Assembly (NCBI GenBank): GCA_947175285.1
Contig: CAMWMM010000153.1
Location: 1 to 9,652 of the forward strand
Length of the DNA: 9,652 bases
Direction: 5' to 3'
DNA from: an uncultured Lachnospiraceae bacterium
GTDB lineage: Bacteria; Bacillota_A; Clostridia; Lachnospirales; Lachnospiraceae
Shown: piece by piece, positions 1 through 5,800 of the stretch
Layout: each line of letters opens with the position of its first letter
Numbering within the stretch: the first letter of the stretch is position 1
Made by a program: the position numbers and the translations under genes
Notes under the pieces: model-generated
What the model was told of the DNA's origin: nothing
Database searches by the model: none
What the model saw: only the letters and a program-made list of their open reading frames with translations

Positions 1-297
1 GGTTTGTTACTATCCGTCATCATTGAACTTTTACATATATTTAATTTCAGACTCACGGATTTTGATTAGTTAATCACCAACACATTAGGCACATATTTAG
101 GATGATATTGCGGAAAAATGTTTTCATTCAAATTGCCGTTTAAAATGTCAACAAATGATGAAAATATTTCTACGAAACGTGAACCCATTATTATTTTAAT
201 AACCATTTTCTTGATTGCATTTTTCTTAAAACCACTTGTGTCAAATAAGATATGGGATATTATATTATCCGGTTCTTTATGGGAAAACTTAAAATAG
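1..297 (+). pseudogene. VanZ-like family membrane protein, C-terminal remnant with two in-frame stops
   Basis: Reading frame 1 from the left edge encodes GLLLSVIIELLHIFNFR, then TDFD, a TAG at 67-69, LITNTLGTYLG, a TGA at 103-105, and YCGK running into an open stretch that ends with TAG at 295-297. This matches the VanZ-domain signature (GllLSllIEllQ...R.fDidDlilNtlGallGy), including the conserved NTLG. VanZ-like proteins are small polytopic membrane proteins, some linked to teicoplanin or lipoglycopeptide resistance. The first stop sits where the family has a conserved acidic residue, so GAG to TAG is a plausible change. After the second stop, ATG 118-120 opens 59 codons with one predicted membrane segment (about IIILITIFLIAFFL). 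That could be reinitiated but has only a weak ribosome binding site. The N-terminal part lies outside the window. I infer a decayed gene. Nonsense substitutions are less likely than indels to be assembly errors. Confidence 0.72.
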
Positions 298-309
298 CCC
301 CATTATTAT

Positions 310-932
310 TCAAAGATACTTAAGAACTTTATCCAATTCCTCAAAACTGTTTACTATATTGCCGGAATATACTTCATTATCCCTGTTAAAAAGCACAGGA
401 TTTATTCCGATTTTCTGCGCGGCATCCAGATTTTTGACGCTGTTATCAACAAAAATACACTCATGCGGATTGCATTGTAAATGGTCAATGGTATAGGTAA
501 AAATCCGGCTTTCGGGTTTGCGCATATGAATATCTCCGCTGACAATGCATTCTTTAAAATATTGATGAAGTCCATATAATTCAAATAAATAGTGACTCCA
601 TTCCTTCACATCATTGGAAAGCAGGACAAAATCGTATAGCTTATAGTTTTTTCAGCAAACCATATAAAATCCTTATCGAAAGTTAAATAATTTTTTAAAT
701 AATCCCGCATTGTCTTAGTTGGATTTGAATATCCTAACATCGAGAGAAATTCGTCAGAACTCAGATCTCCGTTTCCGGCTTTTGTAAATAAACATTCCTC
801 CCGAAATGCCTTTGTAAGTCTGTCGTGTTCCTTTTTATCAAAATGTTCAAATGTGTATGGAATAAAATATCCTTTACTTTCCTTTATAATCACACCATAC
901 ATATCAAGTAGAAGTACTCGCTTTTTTTCCAT
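310..932 (-). pseudogene. HAD-superfamily hydrolase, frameshifted at an A-homopolymer
   Basis: Two overlapping minus-strand frames together encode one HAD-type phosphohydrolase of about 207 residues. The first part (932 down to about 650) begins MEKKRVLLLDMYGVI, with nucleophile Asp10 in a DxYGV variant of motif I. The second part (about 650 down to 310) supplies motif II (VLLSND), motif III (Lys in MRKPESRIF) and motif IV (FVDNSVKNLDAAQKIG). They are separated by a 1-nt shift at a run of six A residues (complement of 647-652). Seven A residues would give AEKNYKLYDFVLLSND and join them smoothly. As it stands, the first frame ends 15 codons later at a TGA (606-608). The ATG lies 29 nt inside the 3' end of the methyltransferase gene, so the two are probably coupled. 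All motifs are otherwise intact, so the lesion is recent, a slippage site or a sequencing error. Confidence 0.78.
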
Positions 933-2034
933 AGGTAATCATATTTCCTTTCACAAATGTGTACCCGGCAGTAGGGTTATCCAAAAAGAAATTCGCAATT
1001 TCAATATTTCGATTACAATAATCTTCGGCTTCTTTTCGGGATAAGCCATGCGTCAGCAAATGGAGAATCAGCTTGTTTTTTTCTTCTTCACCAATGCCGG
1101 AAGCCCAATCGTTATATGTGATAAAATCACTTTTCGTTTCCTCATAATTTGCAGATTGGGTAGTGACAAACGCTACCTTATCGTTCATTCTCACATCAAC
1201 ATCAACGAGTCCCAGCTTCTGCATCATATGTGCAGTTCTGATTGCAACTGCATAATCTCTTCCCTGCATTGTGAGTTCAGTCCGCCACTTTTTTTCCAGT
1301 CCTTCATGCCTGCATAGCTCCTGATAGTCCATACCATCAATATAAAGTCCACAACATTCAAATTCTCTGTTTGCATCAATACAGATAACATATCCCCCCG
1401 GTTTTGCAAAGGAAATCATTTTCCGGATAAAAGTAGCAGGATTGTCCAAATGTCTGAGAACTGCCTGACATACTACCAAATCATATTGGTTTTCGGCTGA
1501 ATACTCAAAAATATTTTTACAGATGAATGTTGCTTCCGTTCCTTGTTGTGCGAAAAGACTTTTTCCTTTTTGAATCAAATCTTCTGCAAAATCAATTCCT
1601 GTATAGGTGCTTCCTTCTGGCAGATAAGGGAGCAATAGCAATCCTAAAAATCCATATCCGCAACCGCAGTCTAATACGGAAACCGGCTTATCAATCTTCC
1701 AAACCTGTGAAACAAGAAAGTGAGCATAGTCATCGTTCCAGTAACCTTTTCGTGTTCGCAAAAGGTATTCCAGTTTTCGATTCCAAAAATCTTTTGTGGC
1801 GGTTTTTTCCGGAATATACGCTTCTCCATCAAGAGGTTTTAATCCCAATAACTGGTCTGTTGATACCGAAAAATATTCTGCCAGCAAAGGAAGGACAGTA
1901 ATATCCGGCATATTAATTCCCGTTTCCCATTTACTGATTGTTTGAAATGATACGCCAATTCTATCTGCCAGTTCTTGTTGTGTCACCCTGTTCTTCTTAC
2001 GCAAGTCGGCAATGCGCAAAGATATTTTACTCAT
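904..2034 (-). CDS. XRE-family HTH / class I SAM-dependent methyltransferase fusion
   Basis: This 376-residue protein has two domains. Residues 5-65 form an XRE/Cro-type helix-turn-helix (TQQELADRIGVSFQTISKWE), followed by the usual LPLLAEYFSVSTDQLLGL tail. Residues about 85-235 form a Rossmann methyltransferase: motif I VLDCGCGYGFLG (120-131), acidic Asp148 in YTGIDFA, YDLVVCQAVLRHL, and the post-motif KPGGYVICID (211-220). About 140 further residues may recognise substrate. The HTH probably binds DNA and the catalytic part transfers a methyl group from SAM to an unknown acceptor. The ATG at 2032-2034 follows AGGAGG (complement of 2043-2048), and an ATG 5 nt upstream is out of frame. It is transcribed divergently from the SRPBCC gene and overlaps the downstream HAD gene. 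The fusion suggests autoregulation linked to substrate or SAM, which is inference. The domain calls are firm; the substrate is unknown. Confidence 0.9.
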   Translation of the reverse strand: MSKISLRIADLRKKNRVTQQELADRIGVSFQTISKWETGINMPDITVLPLLAEYFSVSTDQLLGLKPLDGEAYIPEKTATKDFWNRKLEYLLRTRKGYWNDDYAHFLVSQVWKIDKPVSVLDCGCGYGFLGLLLLPYLPEGSTYTGIDFAEDLIQKGKSLFAQQGTEATFICKNIFEYSAENQYDLVVCQAVLRHLDNPATFIRKMISFAKPGGYVICIDANREFECCGLYIDGMDYQELCRHEGLEKKWRTELTMQGRDYAVAIRTAHMMQKLGLVDVDVRMNDKVAFVTTQSANYEETKSDFITYNDWASGIGEEEKNKLILHLLTHGLSRKEAEDYCNRNIEIANFFLDNPTAGYTFVKGNMITYGKKASTST

Positions 2035-2063
2035 ACATAAAACCTCCTACAAGACTTAGGTTT

Positions 2064-2072
2064 ATTATATCA
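2064..2072 (-). promoter_or_regulatory. Extended -10 promoter for the HTH-methyltransferase gene
   Basis: On the minus strand the sequence reads TGATATAAT: a perfect TATAAT preceded by the TGn of an extended -10. No good -35 is present at the expected distance, as is common for extended -10 promoters. Transcription would start near 2057, just before the AGGAGG at 2048-2043, giving a very short leader. Confidence 0.6.
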
Positions 2073-2111
2073 GAAAGCAGAGCTTTTGTATTCGCACAAA
2101 GAAACGAATAT

Positions 2112-2130
2112 TTTCGCTTGTGGAGCGAAA
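2112..2130. promoter_or_regulatory. Inverted repeat in the divergent intergenic region, candidate operator
   Basis: TTTCGCT (2112-2118) and AGCGAAA (2124-2130) form a perfect 7-bp inverted repeat around a 5-nt centre. With one bulge it extends to ATAT on both sides. It lies between the two divergent promoters, upstream of the minus-strand -10 (2064-2069) and of the plus-strand -35 (2168-2173). No U-run follows on either strand, so a terminator is unlikely. A related TTCGC half-site occurs just to its left (about 2091-2095). A binding site for the adjacent XRE-type regulator is the natural guess, but nothing proves it. Confidence 0.4.
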
Positions 2131-2167
2131 TATCCGATTTTAACCGTATCCATAATACAAACATTTC

Positions 2168-2196
2168 TTGATGGACAAAACCGAATATGCTATGAT
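2168..2196 (+). promoter_or_regulatory. Sigma-A promoter for the SRPBCC gene and following genes
   Basis: TTGATG (2168-2173), a 17-bp spacer and TATGAT (2191-2196) make a good vegetative promoter with the start near 2203. It faces away from the methyltransferase promoter. It probably drives the SRPBCC gene and perhaps the next acetyltransferase gene, which follows after 25 nt. Confidence 0.7.
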
Positions 2197-2202
2197 GAAT
2201 AT

Positions 2203-2236
2203 CGGCAATGAAGAAATTCACTAAATCGAATTGCCG
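2203..2236 (+). promoter_or_regulatory. 5'-UTR stem abutting the SRPBCC Shine-Dalgarno
   Basis: CGGCAAT (2203-2209) is perfectly complementary to ATTGCCG (2230-2236), with a 20-nt loop. The 5' arm starts at the predicted transcription start and the 3' arm runs into the GGAGG (2236-2240) that serves the ATG at 2248. It could modulate initiation or protect the 5' end. The repeat is visible, but its function is inferred. Confidence 0.4.
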
Positions 2237-2247
2237 GAGGAAAAATT

Positions 2248-2640
2248 ATGGCAGTTTCAAATATAAAAGCTGTATTACAAAACAATATACGAGATGTATG
2301 GAATATAGTTACTTCACTGGAAAAATATCAATGGCGCAGCGATTTGAGTAAAATTGAAATAATAAGCGAAACGCAATTTATTGAATATGCCAAAAATGAA
2401 TATGCTACCACTTTCACAATTACTGCTTCTGATCCGTTTAAGCGTTGGGAATTTGATATGGAAAACAGTAATATGAAAGGACATTGGACAGGTATTTTTA
2501 CTGAAAAAGACGGACGGACAGAAATTGATTTTACGGAAGATGTAACCGCAAAGAAACTGATTATGAAGCCCTTTGTGAAAGCTTTTTTGAAAAAACAGCA
2601 AGAATTATATGTATCTGATTTAAGGAAAGCATTGCAATAA
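2248..2640 (+). CDS. SRPBCC-family (START/Bet v1-like) small protein
   Basis: The 130-residue product has the pattern of the SRPBCC / polyketide cyclase-dehydrase superfamily. It starts with a strand and helix (SNIKAVLQNNIRDVWNIVTSLEKY), where the INxxxxVW arrangement is typical. A run of beta-strand segments follows, including WEFDMENSNMKGHWTGIFTE and GRTEIDFTEDVTAK. A long amphipathic C-terminal helix (about 103-130) closes the hydrophobic cavity. Family members bind small hydrophobic ligands or act on diverse substrates, so no reaction can be assigned. No signal peptide or membrane segment is seen, so it is probably cytoplasmic. ATG 2248 is preceded by GGAGG at 7-nt spacing, with its own promoter upstream. 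The next gene starts 25 nt after the stop with its own GGAGG, suggesting a two-gene unit. Confidence 0.82.
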   Translation: MAVSNIKAVLQNNIRDVWNIVTSLEKYQWRSDLSKIEIISETQFIEYAKNEYATTFTITASDPFKRWEFDMENSNMKGHWTGIFTEKDGRTEIDFTEDVTAKKLIMKPFVKAFLKKQQELYVSDLRKALQ

Positions 2641-2665
2641 CAATTTAAGTTTATGGAGGTATACC

Positions 2666-3223
2666 ATGAATATTTATGAAACATCCCCTGTGCTGGAAAA
2701 TGAAACATTCAAATTAAGATTAACAGAAAATGAAGATTGTGATGACTTATTACAGGTTTATAGCGACAAAAATGCTCTGCCATTTTTTAATAGTGATAAT
2801 TGTGACGGAGATAATTTTTACTATGCAACAAAGGAAAGAATGGCAGAAGCTCTTGATTTTTGGAAATTGTCCTATGAAAACCGTTGGTTTGCCAGACTTT
2901 CTATTATTGATAAATCAACATCAAATGTAATTGGAACAATCGAACTTTGTTTAAGAGCTTCTGAAGATGCATTTAACAATATGGGAATTTTAAGGGTTGA
3001 TGTAAGAAGCGACTATGAAAAAGAAAATATGTTGTACGACATTATAGCGCTTATAGTACCTCACATCTCGGATATGTTAGGATGTGACGGAATACTTACG
3101 AAAGTTCCCATCTATGCAGTCGAAAGAATGAAAGCAATTCAAAAAGCAGGATTTTCTAAGTCTGAGCATTTGCTGATAGGTAAGACAGGATATGCTTATG
3201 ATGGATATTGGACGATAAAGTGA
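2666..3223 (+). CDS. GNAT-like acetyltransferase with degenerate acetyl-CoA motif
   Basis: The 185-residue protein has the RimJ/RimL-type GNAT layout. An N-terminal strand (ENETFKLRLTENEDCDDLLQVYSD) is followed by the central strand FARLSIIDKSTSNVIGTIEL (76-95), the GILRVDVRSDYEKENMLYDII region (107-127), and a motif B-like AVERMKAIQKAGF (151-163). The acetyl-CoA pyrophosphate loop, normally Q/RxxGxG/A, is replaced by SDYEKENM. Normal CoA binding is therefore doubtful, and the protein may have lost catalysis or use another mode. This contrasts with the two other GNATs in the window, which keep RGKGYA and RGNGYA. ATG 2666 follows GGAGG with good spacing. It probably shares a transcript with the SRPBCC gene. 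The fold assignment is reasonable; acetyltransferase activity is uncertain. Confidence 0.75.
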   Translation: MNIYETSPVLENETFKLRLTENEDCDDLLQVYSDKNALPFFNSDNCDGDNFYYATKERMAEALDFWKLSYENRWFARLSIIDKSTSNVIGTIELCLRASEDAFNNMGILRVDVRSDYEKENMLYDIIALIVPHISDMLGCDGILTKVPIYAVERMKAIQKAGFSKSEHLLIGKTGYAYDGYWTIK

Positions 3224-3294
3224 TTTGACATATGTAAATTGAGAAAGATTGTAAAGCTGGCATCTGGTGATATTTGTAAAAAGGATAAAAGTAT

Positions 3295-4011
3295 ATGTAT
3301 AATATCAATATTTTACATTTAATTGAAGGGGCAAAACAGGCGAAGGGTTTAACTGTTATTATTGATGTTTTTAGAGCGTTTTCACTGGAATGTTATTTGT
3401 ATGATATGGATGTGAAACAGATACGCCCTGTGGGAACGATAGAAGAAGCGTTTTCTCTTAGAAGCCGTATCCAAAACAGTATTCTTATTGGCGAGCGGCA
3501 CGGTAAAAAATGTGACGGCTTTGACTACGGCAATTCGCCTTCATCTATTTTAAAGGAGGACGTAGCCGGAAAAACCATTATACATACTACCAGTGCGGGA
3601 ACGCAAGGAATTATCAATGCCGTCCATGCGGATGAAATAATCACAGGAAGTTTGGTTAACGCAAAGGCAGTGGCTGAATACATTATTGCCAGACAACCAC
3701 AAACAGTTTCTCTTGTATGTATGGGCAATGCTGGTGTAAGACCGGCGCCAGAAGATGAACTGTGTGCGGAGTACATTAAAAGTATTTTGGAAGGCAGAGA
3801 ATTTATAGACCTTGAAAAGAAAGTTTTCAGCTTAAAAAATAATGGCGGCGAACATTTCTTTGATAAATCCGGACAAGATATCTTTCCGGAAGACGATTTT
3901 TATATGTGCATAAAATATAATAAGTTTCCTTTTGTAATTACAATTGAAAAGGACGAAATAGGCTATATTACGAAAAAGAAAAATGTGCTGACGAAGACAG
4001 CAGTAAATTAA
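3295..4011 (+). CDS. 2-phosphosulfolactate phosphatase family protein (ComB-like)
   Basis: The 238-residue protein has the length and motifs of the ComB family: VIIDVFRAFS (21-30), GERHG (66-70), GFDYGNSP (75-82), HTTSAGTQG (97-105) and PEDELCAEYI (152-161). ComB is a Mg-dependent phosphatase that converts 2-phosphosulfolactate to sulfolactate in coenzyme M synthesis. Bacterial homologues outside that pathway are common and their substrates are often unknown. No other coenzyme M or sulfolactate gene is visible here, so the native substrate is open. It lacks a signal peptide or membrane segment. The ATG at 3295 has AAGGAT 8 nt upstream. It sits 71 nt after the acetyltransferase stop and 28 nt before the next acetyltransferase start, consistent with cotranscription. 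Confidence 0.88.
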   Translation: MYNINILHLIEGAKQAKGLTVIIDVFRAFSLECYLYDMDVKQIRPVGTIEEAFSLRSRIQNSILIGERHGKKCDGFDYGNSPSSILKEDVAGKTIIHTTSAGTQGIINAVHADEIITGSLVNAKAVAEYIIARQPQTVSLVCMGNAGVRPAPEDELCAEYIKSILEGREFIDLEKKVFSLKNNGGEHFFDKSGQDIFPEDDFYMCIKYNKFPFVITIEKDEIGYITKKKNVLTKTAVN

Positions 4012-4039
4012 GACTGTAGATGTATTGAAAGGTACTGAA

Positions 4040-4588
4040 ATGGAACAAATAGAATTGATAGAACCTGAAATGAAATATGCTGATGATATATGGGAATTTC
4101 GTCAGGAAATTTTAGACTGTGATGCAGAAAGTGAAGACCGGTTTGCCGGTTGTATATCATTAGATGAAAGTACGTCAGCTGAAGAGTGGATAAAAATATG
4201 TGAACTCAGAAAGAGTGAAGAAACATGCAATGAGGTAGGAACAACGGTTCCGTCACATATGTATTTAGCCATTCGTAAGAGTGATAACAAAGTCATAGGT
4301 ATTATAGATTTGCGTCACCATATAAATCATCCCATTCTCGGAACATGGGGAGGACACTGCGGATATTCGGTACGTCCTTCCGAACGGGGTAAAGGATATG
4401 CCAAAGAAATGCTGCGTTTGAATATACTAAATGCGAAAGCATTAGGAATACCTAAACTTCTTATTACATGTGGTATTGAAAACACGGTCAGCGAAAAAAC
4501 AATACTTGCTAATGGCGGTGTTTATGAGAAAACAATAGATGTTGATGACTGTAAGATAAAAAGATATTGGATTACGGTTAAAAATTAG
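4040..4588 (+). CDS. GNAT-family N-acetyltransferase
   Basis: The 182-residue protein carries a complete acetyl-CoA site. Strand beta4/motif A runs GYSVRPSERGKGYAKEMLRL (108-127) with the RGKGYA loop at 116-121. Before it come HMYLAIRKSDNKVIGIIDLR (73-92), and after it LLITCGIENTVSEKTILANG (140-159), the usual motif B with the conserved Asn. It should transfer an acetyl group to a small molecule or protein amine, substrate unknown. I chose ATG 4040 over the in-frame TTG at 4025, because GAAAGG (4027-4032) lies 7 nt before the ATG and overlaps the TTG-initiated reading. The long segment between residues 25 and 70 is family-like (COG3981-type). A leader ORF begins 26 nt after its stop. Confidence 0.88.
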   Translation: MEQIELIEPEMKYADDIWEFRQEILDCDAESEDRFAGCISLDESTSAEEWIKICELRKSEETCNEVGTTVPSHMYLAIRKSDNKVIGIIDLRHHINHPILGTWGGHCGYSVRPSERGKGYAKEMLRLNILNAKALGIPKLLITCGIENTVSEKTILANGGVYEKTIDVDDCKIKRYWITVKN

Positions 4589-4600
4589 ACAAACATTCGG

Positions 4601-4752
4601 AAAGGAGATTCTATATGAGAAGATATGTTATGTTTGCATAGCACTGGCTATTGCATAAACAACGGATGCCATGCTTTGCAAGCCATCCTTATGTTAATAT
4701 TGTGTTATAGCCACTGCTATTCCTAAAAAAATTAGTTTAGGAGGCAAACATG
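4601..4752 (+). promoter_or_regulatory. Leader element A: translational-attenuation RNA upstream of the HTH gene
   Basis: The region holds AAAGGAG (4601-4607), an 8-codon ORF (4615-4641) and three nested pairings. P1 pairs ATGTTTGC (4630-4637, leader codons) with GCAAACAT (4744-4751), the spacer and start codon of the HTH gene, plus a U-G at 4629/4752. P2 pairs ATAGCACTGGCTAT (4638-4651) with ATAGCCACTGCTAT (4707-4720), 13 of 14 positions. P3 pairs TCCTAAA (4721-4727) with TTTAGGA (4736-4742), covering the Shine-Dalgarno AGGAGG (4739-4744). P1/P2 and P2/P3 abut, and only G4743 is unpaired at the junction. A further hairpin (4664-4688) caps P2. Translating the leader would open P1 and the 5' arm of P2. 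The pairings are read directly; the regulatory role is inferred. Confidence 0.7.
4615..4641 (+). CDS. Leader peptide A (MRRYVMFA), 8 residues
   Basis: ATG AGA AGA TAT GTT ATG TTT GCA TAG is preceded by AAAGGAG at 7-nt spacing, stronger than many full genes here. It starts 26 nt after the acetyltransferase stop and ends 108 nt before the HTH gene. Its last codons (ATG TTT GC) are complementary to the HTH gene's start site, and its stop codon sits in the base of the P2 stem. A second leader ORF at 5820-5846 also ends TTT GCA TAG. This is the arrangement expected for a peptide whose translation, rather than whose product, matters. Confidence 0.6.
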   Translation: MRRYVMFA

Positions 4753-5019
4753 GGCTATATAAGAGCGGAAGAAATTCTGCCCATTGAAGTGATAGAGCTA
4801 ATACAGCAGTATGTCGATGGAGAAAATATTTACATCCCGCGCAAGTCAACACATAGACAAGCATGGGGAGCAGGCACGCAAATTAAGCAGGAACTTTTGG
4901 CGCGTAACCAGCAAATTTACAAGGATTATCTTGCCGGAAGCAAAACTTCTGAATTAGCCTGCAAATATTATCTTTCGGAGAAGAGCATACAGCGTATTCT
5001 GAAAAAGATGGGTGAATAA
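4750..5019 (+). CDS. CD3324-type / Mor-like HTH DNA-binding protein
   Basis: The 89-residue protein resembles the small CD3324 family, related to Mor-type transcription activators. The N-terminal half reads MGYIRAEEILPIEVIELIQQ and then YVDGENIYIPRK. The C-terminal half is a helix-turn-helix, about residues 53-86 (IYKDYLAGSKTSELACKYYL, then SEKSIQRILKK). It probably binds DNA as a dimer and regulates transcription; its targets are unknown. The basic segment RKSTHRQAW (31-39) may contact DNA. The Shine-Dalgarno AGGAGG (4739-4744) is well placed for ATG 4750 but is paired within leader element A, so expression is probably controlled at translation. A rho-independent terminator directly follows the stop, making this the last gene of its transcript. 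Family recognition is from memory of sequence patterns. Confidence 0.8.
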   Translation: MGYIRAEEILPIEVIELIQQYVDGENIYIPRKSTHRQAWGAGTQIKQELLARNQQIYKDYLAGSKTSELACKYYLSEKSIQRILKKMGE

Positions 5020-5023
5020 CAGT

Positions 5024-5058
5024 ATGAGCTGATACTTAGTGTCGGCTCATTCTTTTTT
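5024..5058 (+). terminator. Rho-independent terminator after the HTH gene
   Basis: ATGAGCTGATA (5024-5034) and TGTCGGCTCAT (5040-5050) form an 11-bp stem with two G-U pairs and a 5-nt loop, followed by TCTTTTTT. It begins a few bases after the HTH stop codon. Confidence 0.85.
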
Positions 5059-5106
5059 ATAAAAATGTATGAGGTGGAATGCTGTATTAAAATATGTTAT
5101 CTTAAC

Positions 5107-5131
5107 CACAAAGAAAAACTCTTTTTTTGTG
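5107..5131 (+). other. Hairpin in the 5' region of the third GNAT gene
   Basis: CACAAAGAAA (5107-5116) pairs with TTTTTTTGTG (5122-5131), 10 bp including one G-U, with a 5-nt loop. It lies 5 nt before the AGGAGG (5137-5142) of the acetyltransferase gene. A clear promoter is not visible between the terminator at 5058 and this hairpin. It could be an attenuator or mRNA-stability stem. It does not contain the leader signature found at 4601 and 5801. Confidence 0.35.
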
Positions 5132-5152
5132 ATTGCAGGAGGCATTTAATAT

Positions 5153-5788
5153 ATGTATTTAGAGACCGAAAGACTGATTATAAGAAGCATACACACATCT
5201 GACGAAAAGGCATTTATTGAGATGGCATCTGACGGTAGTTTAACAGAAATTTATGGTGATTGCAGTGAGTGTGATAAATGGATGGGTGAATTTATCAGTG
5301 AAGCAATTAAGTTAGAAACAGAGGATAATCCGTATAACAAATATCTTGCCTTTGCTATAGAGGATAAAACAAGCCATTTGGTAATTGGTTCTGTAGGAAG
5401 TTCATATTATGAGGATTTTATGGAAGTTGGCGTTACATATTTCATTGGTGCAAACTATCGAGGAAATGGATATGCTGCTGAAGCTCTGAAATGTTTAACA
5501 GATTATATGTTTGTAAAATATAACCTGAAAAAACTTGTTGCTACAGCTAATGTTCAAAATATTGCCTCCTGCAAAACTCTGGAAAGAGCAGGTTTCTCTG
5601 TAATTGAAACGAAGATGTATCAGGATTTATATGACGAAAAAGAAGAAATGAGTAATATATATGAACTAATAAGGAAATCAAAAGGAAAATATTTACAGGA
5701 CTTAAAACAATGGCTTCAAGACACAGCAGATTCTCCATTGGAGGAAATGTCTGACTTTTTCACAAAACGATCCAGAAAAGAAGACTGA
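5153..5788 (+). CDS. GNAT-family N-acetyltransferase (RimJ/RimL type)
   Basis: The 211-residue protein begins MYLETERLIIRSIHTSDEKA, the classic start of RimJ/RimL-like acetyltransferases. Motif A is EVGVTYFIGANYRGNGYAAE (91-110) with the acetyl-CoA loop RGNGYA (103-108). Motif B is NVQNIASCKTLERAGF (133-148), including the conserved Asn and Ser. It is probably a cytoplasmic N-acetyltransferase acting on a protein N-terminus or small amine, substrate unknown. A charged, helical extension of roughly 40 residues (about 170-211) follows the catalytic domain and is not part of the core fold. ATG 5153 has AGGAGG 10 nt upstream. It follows a terminator, so it should have its own promoter, which I could not place confidently. 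Leader element B begins 12 nt after its stop. Confidence 0.9.
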   Translation: MYLETERLIIRSIHTSDEKAFIEMASDGSLTEIYGDCSECDKWMGEFISEAIKLETEDNPYNKYLAFAIEDKTSHLVIGSVGSSYYEDFMEVGVTYFIGANYRGNGYAAEALKCLTDYMFVKYNLKKLVATANVQNIASCKTLERAGFSVIETKMYQDLYDEKEEMSNIYELIRKSKGKYLQDLKQWLQDTADSPLEEMSDFFTKRSRKED

Positions 5789-5800
5789 TTTATATATTAC

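Noticed and set aside
1527..1901. Plus-strand open frame of 124 codons opposite the methyltransferase
   Set aside because: The opposite strand encodes clear HTH and SAM-binding motifs; this frame has no supporting SD or domain.
2027..2221. 64-codon minus-strand ORF covering the divergent intergenic region
   Set aside because: It runs across the predicted promoter and SD of the methyltransferase gene and has no SD of its own.
3225..3255. TTGACA directly after the atypical GNAT stop as a promoter for the ComB-like gene
   Set aside because: The -35 is perfect, but the hexamer at 17 bp (ATTGTA) is poor and the best alternative needs a 19-bp spacer, so I do not call it.
4025..4039. TTG at 4025 as start of the second GNAT
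   Set aside because: The Shine-Dalgarno GAAAGG lies inside that extension and is correctly spaced for ATG 4040.
5066..5203. 45-codon ORF from ATG 5066 running into the third GNAT gene in another frame
   Set aside because: No ribosome binding site fits, the Cys-rich product looks non-coding, and it overlaps the hairpin and the SD of the real gene.
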